A DNA stretch of 64,000 bases from Vermiculatibacterium agrestimuris (GTDB taxonomy: Bacteria > Bacillota > Clostridia > Oscillospirales > Oscillospiraceae), in contig NZ_CALPCU010000012.1 in the NCBI RefSeq assembly GCF_943193085.1, positions 1 to 64,000 of the forward strand, given 5' to 3'. Below the pieces are notes generated by a model. The model was not told the origin of the DNA, ran no database searches, and saw only the letters and a program-made list of their open reading frames with translations. The position numbers and the translations under genes were made by a program. Each line of letters opens with the position of its first letter. The stretch's first letter is position 1. This document shows, piece after piece, positions 17,780-25,576 of the stretch.

Positions 17780-19305
17780 AAGCTGTGATATATGCCCGTT
17801 TTTCCTCTGACCGCCAGCGGGAGGAAAGCATAGAGGGCCAGCTTCGGGAGTGCAAGGAGTACGCCCAGCGGAACGGTATCACCATTCTGGGAAGCTATAT
17901 TGACCGGGCCTTGTCCGCCAAGACCGACAACCGCCCCGAATTTCAGCGGATGATTAAGGAGAGTGCAAAGGGCCTTTTTGATGTTGTCCTGGTGTGGAAG
18001 TTAGACCGCTTCGCCCGGAACCGCTATGACAGCGCACACTATAAGGCCATCTTGAAGAAGAACGGCGTTAAGGTGGTATCGGCAACGGAGGCCATAGCGG
18101 AGGACAGCACGGGCATTTTGCTGGAAAGTATGCTGGAGGGCTACGCCGAATTTTACTCCGTGGAGCTATCCGAGAAGATACACCGGGGACAGAAAGAGAA
18201 CGCCCTAAAGGGGCTGAATAACGGCGGCGGTATTCCCCTGGGCTATGTGCTGGGGAACGACCAGCGGCTACAAATTGACCCCCTCACCGCTCCTCTGGTG
18301 GTGGAGATATTTACCCGCTATGACGAGGGAGAGACAGTCCGGGCTATCGTGCAATCCCTCAATGAGCGGGGCTTGCAGACCCGGCGAAAAAGGCCGTTCA
18401 GCATGAACAGCTTTAACCGCATTTTGAAAAATCGAAAGTACATAGGCGAGTATCAATATCAAGATGTAACCATCCCCGGCGGCGTTCCCGCCATCGTCCC
18501 CCAAGACCTCTTTGAACGGGTACAGGCCAAGATGGAGCGCAACAAGCGTGCGCCAGCGGCAAGCAAGGCCGAGGAAGCCTATTTACTCACCACAAAGCTG
18601 TTTTGCGGCAAATGCGGGCGGCTGATGGTGGGCGAGAGCGGCACCAGCCACACGGGGAAGAAGCACTATTATTACAAGTGCGGAAGCTCCAAACGGAAAA
18701 CAGGCTGTGACAAGAAAGCCGTGAAAAAGGACTGGATCGAAGATCTGGTGGTCAACCAGACCATGAGCGTGGTATTCAACGATAAAGCCCTGGATAAGCT
18801 GGCTGATACCCTGCTGGACTTCCAGCGGCGGGAGAATACCGACGTTCCCATTTTGAAGCGTCAGCTTGAAGAAACGGCCCAGGGCATTGAAAACCTTCTA
18901 AACGCCATTCAGCAAGGTATCTTGACCGCCTCCACCAAGGCCCGGTTGGAGCAGTTGGAGGAAACGAAAGCCCAGCTTGAAATCAGCATGGCCCAGGCCG
19001 AGCTAAAAAAGCCGCTTCTATCCAAGAAGCAGATACTTTTCTGGCTCCACCGCTTCCGGGGTATCGACACCAGCAAGCCAGACCAGCGGCAACGGCTGAT
19101 TGACAGCTTCGTGAACGCCGTCTATGTGTACGATGATAAAATCGTTCTGACATTCAACTACCGGGACGGCACGGAAACCATTACCTTACAAGATATAGCG
19201 GGTTCGGATTTAGGCGGCACGCCTCCACCAAAACAAGATGATCCGAGCTTAACGCCAGCAGGCGGTGGGTTCGGATTTCTTGTTTATATCGGCAAAACCG
19301 CATAA
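17776..19305 (+). CDS. Large serine recombinase of element A
   Basis: Site-specific recombinase, 509 residues. The N-terminal resolvase domain has the catalytic Ser in YARFSSDRQ (about residues 6-14) and the Arg motif VWKLDRFARN. A recombinase domain, a zinc ribbon with FCGKCGRLMVGESG and YKCGSS (about 276-299), a coiled coil (about 345-420) and a C-terminal tail follow. It should integrate and excise element A at tRNA-Ala. The last 27 codons (from 19224) lie inside the att repeat and over a terminator hairpin, so the protein's C-terminus is partly written by the attachment site. The family has comparable length, so this is not a truncation. Confidence 0.9.
   Translation: MKAVIYARFSSDRQREESIEGQLRECKEYAQRNGITILGSYIDRALSAKTDNRPEFQRMIKESAKGLFDVVLVWKLDRFARNRYDSAHYKAILKKNGVKVVSATEAIAEDSTGILLESMLEGYAEFYSVELSEKIHRGQKENALKGLNNGGGIPLGYVLGNDQRLQIDPLTAPLVVEIFTRYDEGETVRAIVQSLNERGLQTRRKRPFSMNSFNRILKNRKYIGEYQYQDVTIPGGVPAIVPQDLFERVQAKMERNKRAPAASKAEEAYLLTTKLFCGKCGRLMVGESGTSHTGKKHYYYKCGSSKRKTGCDKKAVKKDWIEDLVVNQTMSVVFNDKALDKLADTLLDFQRRENTDVPILKRQLEETAQGIENLLNAIQQGILTASTKARLEQLEETKAQLEISMAQAELKKPLLSKKQILFWLHRFRGIDTSKPDQRQRLIDSFVNAVYVYDDKIVLTFNYRDGTETITLQDIAGSDLGGTPPPKQDDPSLTPAGGGFGFLVYIGKTA
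19224..19305 (+). repeat. attR of element A (82-base direct repeat, right copy)
   Basis: Matches 10869-10950 with five substitutions. It lies wholly inside the 3' end of the recombinase gene and ends on its TAA. It contains the recombinase's terminator-like hairpin (about 19240-19282). Confidence 0.85.
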
Positions 19306-19341
19306 TAGAACCTGACTGCCAGAATTTTTTGCAAAAAGGGC

Positions 19342-19370
19342 TTGCCAACGGAAGAGAATTGTGCTAATAT
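19342..19370 (+). promoter_or_regulatory. Promoter of tRNA-Pro
   Basis: TTGCCA (19342-19347), 17-base spacer, TAATAT (19365-19370). Confidence 0.65.
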
Positions 19371-19402
19371 AATTAAGCCCTTACGGGGTATATGTTAAAT
19401 AT

Positions 19403-19479
19403 CCGGGTGTGGCGAAGTTTGGTATCGCGCTTGAATGGGGTTCAAGAGGCCGCTGGTTCGAATCCAGTCACTCGGACCA
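19403..19479 (+). tRNA. tRNA-Pro (anticodon GGG)
   Basis: 77 bases with encoded CCA. Acceptor CCGGGTG/CACTCGG (one G-T pair), anticodon stem CTTGA/TCAAG with loop ATGGGGT giving anticodon GGG, T arm CTGG/CCAG around TTCGAAT. Before element A arrived it would have lain close behind tRNA-Ala. Confidence 0.95.
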
Positions 19480-19514
19480 AGGGAGGAACAACTTAGTTGT
19501 TCCTCCCTTTTTTC
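19479..19514 (+). terminator. Terminator of tRNA-Pro
   Basis: AAGGGAGGAACAAC pairs with its complement around a short loop, followed by six T. Confidence 0.9.
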
Positions 19515-19581
19515 TGTTGTGGCCGCGGCGCGGCTATATTCCCTTTCCATTGTGCTCATACTTGTCCCGGAGGTGTTTTTC

Positions 19582-20064
19582 ATGGATCACTGCTGTCATC
19601 AAAATTGTTCCGGATGCTCCGGCTGTTCCGGGGGGCATAAGCCTTCGGAGGTCGTTCTTTCCCGCCCCCAGGCCGCCTTTCTCTCCCGCTTCGCCCAGGC
19701 CCCCTTCCTGCCCCTGTGCCGTTTCCTGATACGCTCCTCCCGGGAGGATGAGCTGGAAAGTGTGGGCCTGGACGCCGTTTTCATGGAGAACGGCGCCGAC
19801 CTGGACGCCGTCCGCTCCACCGCCGCGCTCCTCAACCGCTTGGCGTCGCTCGGCCTCATCACGCTGGACTATGACCTTCCCCTTTCCAACTACGACTATA
19901 CCGCCTATGAGACCGCTCCCCTCTTTGCCCGCTTTTGTGAGACCGTAGCCGAAGGCGCCCGGCGTCCCGGTTTCCTCTTCGATACCCCCGTGCTGGAAAA
20001 GGGCAGCATGGCTCTCACCGACCTGGGCCGGGCCGTCATGGAGCAGGTACTGGAGCTTCTCTGA
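19582..20064 (+). CDS. Conserved-looking hypothetical protein with Cys-rich N-terminus (160 residues)
   Basis: Not recognised. The ATG at 19582 follows GGAGGTG; the frame is open upstream through the tRNA, which is not coding. The first 20 residues hold a Cys/His cluster (MDHCCHQNCSGCSGCSGGH). The remainder is a mostly helical domain that reads like a winged-helix fold (STAALLNRLASLGLITLDYD), ending in a helix (LTDLGRAVMEQVLELL). It precedes, on the same strand and 83 bases away, the Cys-rich gene split by element B; the two may have formed a transcription unit. A metal-dependent regulator is a guess. Confidence 0.7.
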   Translation: MDHCCHQNCSGCSGCSGGHKPSEVVLSRPQAAFLSRFAQAPFLPLCRFLIRSSREDELESVGLDAVFMENGADLDAVRSTAALLNRLASLGLITLDYDLPLSNYDYTAYETAPLFARFCETVAEGARRPGFLFDTPVLEKGSMALTDLGRAVMEQVLELL

Positions 20065-20147
20065 CCCCGCACCCTTTTCCCCTCCCGGCATAGACTGAGA
20101 TTGGAAGGCACAACCTTCCCCCATTCTCATTCGGGAGGTAACCAACA

Positions 20148-20608
20148 ATGCCTGAAAAGGTCATGCCCGGCCCCGTTTGCGATGCCGCCGGCATCCGCGA
20201 GGCTGTCTGTGTACACACCAGGAAGATCATGGACGCTTGTCGAGACAAGGATTGCATCGAGGATCTTCGCGTTTATCTCACCCAGAGCTCCCAGTGCGCT
20301 CTGGACCGGGCCAGCTGCGTGAAGGCTGGCAAGGCTGAGCTGCTGTACGTCTCCACCAATGTGGAGCCCATCTGCTTCAACCGTGGCTTTTATACCGTAG
20401 ACGTGCGCTACTTCTACCGCGTCACCGCCGACGCCTTCGTGGGCGCTGCCCGGCCGGTGGAGGTCTGCGGCCTGGCCGTCTTTGACAAACGGGTCATCCT
20501 CTTTGGCAGCGAGGGCTGCTCCAAGTCCTTCTCCTCTGAGATGAGCCTGGACGCCCTGGATTGCCAGAACCTGCCCAGCGTCAACCAGCCCGTGGCCGTG
20601 GTGGAGGC
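20148..20608 (+). pseudogene. N-terminal part of a Cys-rich protein gene interrupted by element B
   Basis: ATG at 20148 after GGGAGGT. The first 151 codons are genuine; from the GTGGAGGC core (20601-20608) the frame runs on into element B DNA by accident as far as 21089. Joining codon 151 to the right-hand piece at 28861 restores an uninterrupted 281-residue protein. I do not recognise the family; features are VCVHTRKIMDACRDKDCIED, FNRGFYTVDVRYFYRVTADA and a KRVILFGSEGCSKSF segment. Function unknown. See findings for the possibility that excision restores it. Confidence 0.85.
20601..20608 (+). repeat. attL core of element B
   Basis: GTGGAGGC, repeated at 28861-28868; the identity continues after one mismatch with GTG. 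It lies in the coding frame of the host gene at codons 152-154. Confidence 0.75.
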
Positions 20609-20699
20609 GGTGATTTATGGGCAACGGTTCAAAACACAAGAAAACCCCTCTATAATCGTACGAGAGCGGAGGCCGACAATCGGCCCCCGCTCTTGTATT

Positions 20700-20847
20700 C
20701 CTACGCCCCGCAGGGCGTCAGAGCGTCAGCAATTCGTCAGAATTGCGATAGCGTACCAAACCACTGACCCCGCCTTATGCTCACCTGATGGCCTCCACCC
20801 AGCCGCCCCACCGTGGCGGGCCACCCTCTTAACGGCCTACACCACAC
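20700..20847 (-). other. Conserved structured block, element B copy (candidate ncRNA or single-strand origin)
   Basis: Minus-strand relative of 17210-17355. It keeps GTGG-CCCG-CCAC, GGTTTGGTACGCT, GCAATTC-TGAC-GAATTGC, and the last hairpin as ACGCCC-TGCG-GGGCGT. Read on the plus strand it contains TAGCGT at 20749-20754, a match to the CS-6 box of ssoA-type single-strand origins; element A has AAGCGT there. Confidence 0.8.
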
Positions 20848-20866
20848 CAACCTTTAAACAGCAAAA

Positions 20867-20893
20867 ACACGGCCTACCAAATGGAGGCCGTGT
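20867..20893 (-). terminator. Terminator of the first XRE gene of element B
   Basis: ACACGGCCT pairs with AGGCCGTGT; TTTTTGC follows on the minus strand. It abuts the stop codon. Confidence 0.8.
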
Positions 20894-21136
20894 CTATTCA
20901 TCGTCAAATGCTGTTTCGTTCATTTCTGGAAAATCCAGCAACTCGGAAATAGTCATATCAAGCCCTGATGCCAACTTGTGCAGTGTCTTTAACTTTGGAT
21001 TCTTTGTTTTGCCGGACATAAGGTTTTCAACGGTGCTTTGCGTAATGCCGCTTCGAGTCGCCAGCTTATTAACCGTTATTCCCTTTTGAGCGCATAAATC
21101 TTTTAACCGCTTTATGATAACATCGGAGTATGTCAT
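20894..21136 (-). CDS. XRE-family regulator of element B (80 residues)
   Basis: Single HTH domain (IKRLKDLCAQKGITVNKLAT, RSGITQSTVENLMSG) with an acidic C-terminus. The start at 21136 is chosen because GGAG lies eight bases upstream. It diverges from the secreted leucine-rich-repeat gene, the arrangement also seen between XRE and the LysM gene in element A, so it probably represses the cargo promoter at 21211-21239. Confidence 0.85.
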   Translation of the reverse strand: MTYSDVIIKRLKDLCAQKGITVNKLATRSGITQSTVENLMSGKTKNPKLKTLHKLASGLDMTISELLDFPEMNETAFDDE

Positions 21137-21210
21137 GCTACAAGCTCCTATCCTCATTTCGTCTGCTTGTAGTATAGAGAATTAATCGGCACAAGGTTAA
21201 CGGAGTGCCA

Positions 21211-21239
21211 TTGACTTGCTGAAAAAATAATGGTAGGAT
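21211..21239 (+). promoter_or_regulatory. Sigma-A promoter of the leucine-rich-repeat gene
   Basis: TTGACT (21211-21216), 17 bases, TAGGAT (21234-21239), about 70 bases before the ATG. Confidence 0.7.
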
Positions 21240-21307
21240 ATGGGCAAGGCGAAAATGTTTACCAACATATTTTTTGTCTAAAACGACAGCAAAGGAGAAA
21301 GCACACT

Positions 21308-22924
21308 ATGAAAAAGCATATTCTGTCCCTCATTCTGGCTTTGGGTATATTGGTAACTGCTATGGCAGTTCCAGCTTCGGCGGCAGATAATGAATTTGAC
21401 ATTCGTGACGGTCTCTTACTCAAATACAACGGCTCTGGCGGTGACATTGTGATTCCTGACGATGTAACAGGCATCGCAGACAGCGCATTTGAGGGATGTG
21501 AAAACTTAACTTATATAACCATCCCAAGCAGTGTGCAGGCAATAGGGGAGGCAGCTTTTAGAGGTTGTAGAAGTCTTAAAACAATAATTATTCCAGAAGG
21601 AGTTACTACAATATGTGACCAAACATTTGATGGATGCTCCAGCTTGACCAGTGTAACAATTCCAAGTAGCGTAACCGAAATACAAGGCGGATCATCCTAT
21701 AGTGGAGCTTTTATGGGCTGCATAAATCTGACAAGTATCTCACTACCTGATGGACTCACCTCTATTGAAGAAAATGCTTTTGGGGGCTGTACTGGTCTTA
21801 CAAGTATAACGATCCCTGGGGGAGTAACCGCAATTCGGAGCGGTACATTTAGCGGCTGTAGTGGGCTTGAGCAAGTGTATATTCCAGAAGGTGTAACTTA
21901 CATTGCTCAGCAGGCGTTTAAAGATTGCGTGAAATTAGATAATGTTGTTATACCAGATACTGTCACGAAAATTGGCGGTTCGGCATTTCAGGGGTGCAGC
22001 AGTCTTGAAAATGTAACCCTTCCGTCTTCGTTAACCGATATTGGCGACTATGCGTTTTACGAGACCCCATGGGCTGAGAAGAACCAAGAGGCCCAAGGCG
22101 ATTTTAAAATTGTAGGTGGAAATCTTACCGCCTATTCTGGTACAAGTGAAAGCGTAAACATCCCCAAAGGTGTGACCCAAATCAGTCCATGGGCATTTCG
22201 GGATCACACGGAACTAAAATATGTCACGATTCCAGAAGGAGTCACCGTGATTGGACATAGTGCGTTTGAGGGATGTGAAAATCTCATCAGCGTAACGATA
22301 CCTGACAGCGTAATCGCAATCGGACTGACTTCAGTTGCAAACCCACTTGGCACAAATGCTTTTTATTATTATGTTGGCGATTATACATATGGATTCTCAC
22401 AGAAGCTCCCACCCCAATTGACCCTTCATGTGGGTGCTGGAAGCTATGCCGAAGAACATGCAAAAAAATATAACCTCCCGTATGTTCTAAATCTTCCAGA
22501 GGCTATCCCCAATCGTTCCACAGTCATAGTCGATGGAAAAGAAATCGCCTTTGACGCTTACACTATCAATGAAAACAATTATTTTAAGCTCCGCGATCTG
22601 GCGATGGGACTCACTGGAAGTTCAAAGCAATTTGAGGTCACCTGGGACGGTGCAAACAATGCAATTAACCTGGTTTCCGGACAGAGCTATACTGTGGTCG
22701 GTGGAGAACTGACCCCCGGTGATGGGACAAACAAAACCGCCGTGCAAAACAGCTCCATCATTTATTTAAATGGACAACCCATTCAATTGGCCGCTTATAC
22801 CATTAATAATAACAACTATTTCAAACTTCGGGACGTGGGACAGACCTTTGGATTTGATGTGTCTTGGGACGGGAGTAATAATACAATCGTGGTTGATACA
22901 AACCATAGCTACACACCTGATTAA
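21308..22924 (+). CDS. Secreted BspA-type leucine-rich-repeat protein with stalk domains, cargo of element B
   Basis: 538-residue exported protein. Signal peptide (MKKHILSLILALGILVTAMA, cleavage after ASAA). From about residue 40 to 390 there are at least ten LRR_5 units of the form L.sITIP..V..I...AF.GC. Two copper-amine-oxidase-like stalk domains follow (each with AYTIN..NYFKLRD, about residues 430-480 and 495-535). AAAGGAG precedes the ATG at 21308. No sortase motif or membrane anchor is present, so it is released or held non-covalently. Such proteins bind host or bacterial surfaces. The gene is clearly more AT-rich than the chromosome, a sign of transfer. Confidence 0.9.
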   Translation: MKKHILSLILALGILVTAMAVPASAADNEFDIRDGLLLKYNGSGGDIVIPDDVTGIADSAFEGCENLTYITIPSSVQAIGEAAFRGCRSLKTIIIPEGVTTICDQTFDGCSSLTSVTIPSSVTEIQGGSSYSGAFMGCINLTSISLPDGLTSIEENAFGGCTGLTSITIPGGVTAIRSGTFSGCSGLEQVYIPEGVTYIAQQAFKDCVKLDNVVIPDTVTKIGGSAFQGCSSLENVTLPSSLTDIGDYAFYETPWAEKNQEAQGDFKIVGGNLTAYSGTSESVNIPKGVTQISPWAFRDHTELKYVTIPEGVTVIGHSAFEGCENLISVTIPDSVIAIGLTSVANPLGTNAFYYYVGDYTYGFSQKLPPQLTLHVGAGSYAEEHAKKYNLPYVLNLPEAIPNRSTVIVDGKEIAFDAYTINENNYFKLRDLAMGLTGSSKQFEVTWDGANNAINLVSGQSYTVVGGELTPGDGTNKTAVQNSSIIYLNGQPIQLAAYTINNNNYFKLRDVGQTFGFDVSWDGSNNTIVVDTNHSYTPD

Positions 22925-22941
22925 AAGTTATTCTGTAATTA

Positions 22942-22988
22942 AAAAATGAGCCGACATAGCATTTTGCTACTGTGTCGGCTCATTTTTT
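22942..22988. terminator. Bidirectional terminator between convergent genes
   Basis: AATGAGCCGACA pairs with TGTCGGCTCATT, with A run before and T run after; it serves the cargo gene and the convergent XRE gene. Confidence 0.85.
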
Positions 22989-23518
22989 CATCCTATATCC
23001 TCGTCATTTTCTGGTGAGATACCCACATCTTCAAGCATCCGCCCATTAATTAATTTTTTCAATGGTATGAGGACGTAATCAGTTGCAGGTTCTTCTGCTT
23101 CCTTGGAATGGTCAAAGAGTTTTTCCTTTGTTTCCTTTGATATAGAGCCCGTCTCTCCTCGTTCTCTGATCTCCTTAAAGGCGGATTTTAGGGGCTCTGA
23201 AAGTTTTACCACAGAGATGGCATACTTTTCTCCCTTGATTGTTTCACGATGAATCTGGGGCTGTATATGATGTAGTACAAATTTCAAGCATTGTTCTCTA
23301 TGGTTTTTTTCTTCATCATTTCCAAGTAAGTAATCAAGTGTAACATTGTTTGCTTTTGCAATCTCCTTAAGTGATGCCAAAGTCAATTCACCTTTGAAAG
23401 CAGCATACATCGTGTTTTTCGACACATGACATTTTTTAGCGAATTCATCAACACTCATAATTTTGTGGAATTCTTTTAACGATTTTATGCGTTTTCCAAC
23501 TTCAACTCCAAACTTCAT
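22988..23518 (-). CDS. XRE-family regulator of element B (176 residues)
   Basis: N-terminal HTH (VSKNTMYAAFKGELTLASLK at about residues 31-50, LGND end) and a charged C-terminal region of about 100 residues with no clear fold. GGAGGAG precedes the ATG at 23518. It is divergent from the transfer operon (start 23775) and therefore its likely repressor. AT-rich. Confidence 0.82.
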   Translation of the reverse strand: MKFGVEVGKRIKSLKEFHKIMSVDEFAKKCHVSKNTMYAAFKGELTLASLKEIAKANNVTLDYLLGNDEEKNHREQCLKFVLHHIQPQIHRETIKGEKYAISVVKLSEPLKSAFKEIRERGETGSISKETKEKLFDHSKEAEEPATDYVLIPLKKLINGRMLEDVGISPENDEDIG

Positions 23519-23675
23519 CGTCAATTCTCCTCCAAATCCTCCGTTTTTGATTTCCAAATTAAGAATATACCGCAGATTTTTACTTTTGTAAAGCAAATTG
23601 GGAGTGCCCTTATCCCTTTTTGGGGTTAAATGGTCTATGTATTACTTACATTTGGAGTGAACATCCAAGCTGTTT

Positions 23676-23705
23676 TTGGACAAGGCGACCTACCTATGAT
23701 AATAT
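23676..23705 (+). promoter_or_regulatory. Promoter of the element B transfer operon
   Basis: TTGGAC (23676-23681), 18 bases, TAATAT (23700-23705), 70 bases before the first gene. Weaker than the element A counterpart. Confidence 0.55.
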
Positions 23706-23774
23706 CGAGCACAGAAGCGCTTCTGCCATCATTCAGCTGCCCTATCGGCCATACGGGGAGAAAGGAGTTTCCAC

Positions 23775-24116
23775 ATGAAAGGGCTTGTCCAATTTCTTGA
23801 GTTTAACTGTGACCGCTTTTTTGTCGATAAGCGGCTTGTTTTTGTCAAGGCTGAGCTTTGGCGAGAAGATGAGAAAATCATCGGCAGCAAGGTAACAGCT
23901 CAGATCGTGGAGGATAAGACCACCTACACCAAAGAGGGAACAACCAACTTTGGCGAGCAATTTGTAGTAAAGGTCAGAGGGGTTGACCCCTCCTCTTTCG
24001 CCAAGCTGAAGCCCCTCGTCACTGAGGTTGTTATTTCTGATGTGGAGCGGGCTACCGTTTACGGTGAGTACAGAAACAATCTGTCCGTCATCGCAACGGT
24101 CAAAGTCGTTCAGTAA
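23775..24116 (+). CDS. Small conserved backbone protein of element B (113 residues)
   Basis: Starts MKGLVQFLEFNCDRFFVDKR; beta-rich, no membrane segment. Position and composition resemble YdcP/DUF961-type proteins that open transfer operons of Gram-positive ICEs, and it takes the place of the 87-residue protein of element A, though I see little direct sequence match. GAAAGGAG lies about eight bases upstream. A single-strand DNA-binding or regulatory role is inferred from position only. Confidence 0.7.
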   Translation: MKGLVQFLEFNCDRFFVDKRLVFVKAELWREDEKIIGSKVTAQIVEDKTTYTKEGTTNFGEQFVVKVRGVDPSSFAKLKPLVTEVVISDVERATVYGEYRNNLSVIATVKVVQ

Positions 24117-24193
24117 CCCACGCACCCCGCTGCCGTGGGCTTACTCACGGCGGCGGGGTCTATAAGATACACATCACATACAAGGAGAACTAT

Positions 24194-24805
24194 ATGAATA
24201 CCGATAGTGGAAAAAAAGAGCGTCAAATCCGTCAGCGATCTATGACTCGTTGGCGCCTACGGCGGGGATTATCCCGCCTTATAGAGCAACCCGCCGCCTT
24301 GATCATCCTCATTCTCTGGTTAGGACTTACCCTTTTTGTTTGGCACCACCGGGACGCTTTTTCAATCGAAAGTGTCATACTTCCATCATTTCATCGGCTG
24401 TACCAATGGGTTCCATCTACCCTAATTGTCGTTGTGTCCTTTTCGTTTCTCATGGTTATATTGATTCTACTTGGAACTCCATGGAAAGCAGCTCAGATTG
24501 ATTCTGATGTGGCTATCGCCCTTGGGCTCTCTCCTGCTGATGTTCGATATAACTATAGGCCATTTCTTATCAGCGTAAAAAGTATAAAGGGGTCTACAGC
24601 AAAGAAATATGTCTTCTGGTCTCGATATATAGGTGTCCAGCTCTGGAATAATCCTGACACAAAAAAAGCTGTCCTATGGGCATTACATAGTCACAGCGAT
24701 AAGGCATTTGCCCCCGGAAAATATAGGTATACAGTGGAATTAACAGTTGGCACTGGTATAACACCGCAAGAAAGAAAAAGCCCTAAAGACCCGCTCTTTA
24801 AGTGA
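24194..24805 (+). CDS. Membrane protein of the element B transfer operon
   Basis: 203 residues. Arg-rich cytoplasmic N-terminus, two membrane spans (AALIILILWLGLTLFVW and STLIVVVSFSFLMVILILLG), then a soluble C-terminal domain of about 110 residues. It overlaps the ATPase gene by four bases, exactly as in element A, and probably anchors it. Not assigned to a named family. Confidence 0.7.
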   Translation: MNTDSGKKERQIRQRSMTRWRLRRGLSRLIEQPAALIILILWLGLTLFVWHHRDAFSIESVILPSFHRLYQWVPSTLIVVVSFSFLMVILILLGTPWKAAQIDSDVAIALGLSPADVRYNYRPFLISVKSIKGSTAKKYVFWSRYIGVQLWNNPDTKKAVLWALHSHSDKAFAPGKYRYTVELTVGTGITPQERKSPKDPLFK

Positions 24806-25569
24806 TGGGTGTTCCATTTCTGCTGGACGAGGCCGCCTACCGTATGGGTATAGAACGGTGGCTCTCAATTGACTATCAGATTAGCCCGCACGCCCTTTGG
24901 TCGGGCCGTACATCAAGCGGTAAGACGGTAGGGGCGAAGTGCCTTTTGGCTCGTACAATTTTGCTTGCCCCGCCGGAATTACAGCCTGTCCACCTGACTG
25001 TCCTTGACCCGAAAGAGGACATTGACTTCTCCTATCTGGACGGCCTCCCTCACTTCTTTAAGGGGGAGGCCGCTCCAAGGGGCTTTGACCTCTTTTTTGA
25101 GGACTATCTTGCTCGTAAAGAGGGCCGAGATCTAAGTGCAAATCTCAAAATCCTGTTCTGCGACGAGTTTGCCAGCCTTGTCAGTTTGATCGAAGATAAG
25201 CGGGAGCGGGAAGCCGCCCAGCGAAAACTGTTCCTTTTACTTTCGCTTTCACGCTCTCGTCACTTTTCAGTGCAAATGGCAACCCAACAACCTACGGCAC
25301 AAATTTTTGGTGCCTCTGGCACAGCCAGCCGAGAACAATTTGGCGTTGTCTGTTTGCTCGGTGACAGCGGCTCCGAGACCCGGAGAATGCTCTTTGACGG
25401 AGACAGTATAGAGCGTATGAAAGAATTTGGCTCCATCGGCGGGCGAGGTGTTGGCTGGCTTTCCATCAACGGCGGAATAGCGCAGCCTGTGAGGGTGCCA
25501 ATCGTTGGCAACATGGATAAACTCAATCGTGTGATCTATAACTGTCTCGCTCGTCAAGCGGAACAGTAA
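24802..25569 (+). CDS. FtsK/TcpA-like DNA-translocating ATPase of element B
   Basis: 255 residues. Walker A SGRTSSGKT (about 34-42), Walker B LKILFCDEFASL (about 114-125) and the SRSRHFSVQMATQQPT sensor region are the counterparts of the motifs in the element A protein. Start is either the GTG at 24802 or the ATG at 24805; both overlap the membrane-protein stop, so the two are coupled. It should drive element DNA into a host-supplied transfer channel. Followed by the conserved double hairpin. Confidence 0.82.
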   Translation: MMGVPFLLDEAAYRMGIERWLSIDYQISPHALWSGRTSSGKTVGAKCLLARTILLAPPELQPVHLTVLDPKEDIDFSYLDGLPHFFKGEAAPRGFDLFFEDYLARKEGRDLSANLKILFCDEFASLVSLIEDKREREAAQRKLFLLLSLSRSRHFSVQMATQQPTAQIFGASGTASREQFGVVCLLGDSGSETRRMLFDGDSIERMKEFGSIGGRGVGWLSINGGIAQPVRVPIVGNMDKLNRVIYNCLARQAEQ

Positions 25570-25576
25570 CCCAAAA

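Larger units (their letters stand above)
10869..19305. mobile_element. Element A: integrative mobilizable element at tRNA-Ala with CRESS-like Rep and serine recombinase
   Basis: An 8.4-kb element bounded by 82-base imperfect direct repeats (10869-10950 and 19224-19305). One arm on the minus strand carries a small protein, a membrane protein, an FtsK/TcpA-like ATPase, a CRESS-like replication initiator and two unknown genes; a LysM secreted protein is cargo. Two XRE regulators and a serine recombinase are on the plus strand. There is no conjugation apparatus, so transfer would need a helper; the Rep-plus-ATPase pair fits IMEs that use rolling-circle initiators as relaxases. The backbone is shared in order with element B. 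Confidence 0.85.
20609..20893. other. Left end of element B, non-coding
   Basis: About 285 bases without a gene. It contains a GAGCGG.GGCCGA/TCGGCC.CCGCTC hairpin (about 20663-20693), the conserved structured block (20700-20847) and an XRE terminator (20867-20893). Confidence 0.7.

Noticed and set aside
20617..21089. Open frame continuing from the Cys-rich gene into element B
   Set aside because: After the att core the sequence runs through the conserved non-coding block and antisense to an XRE gene; accidental read-through after insertion.
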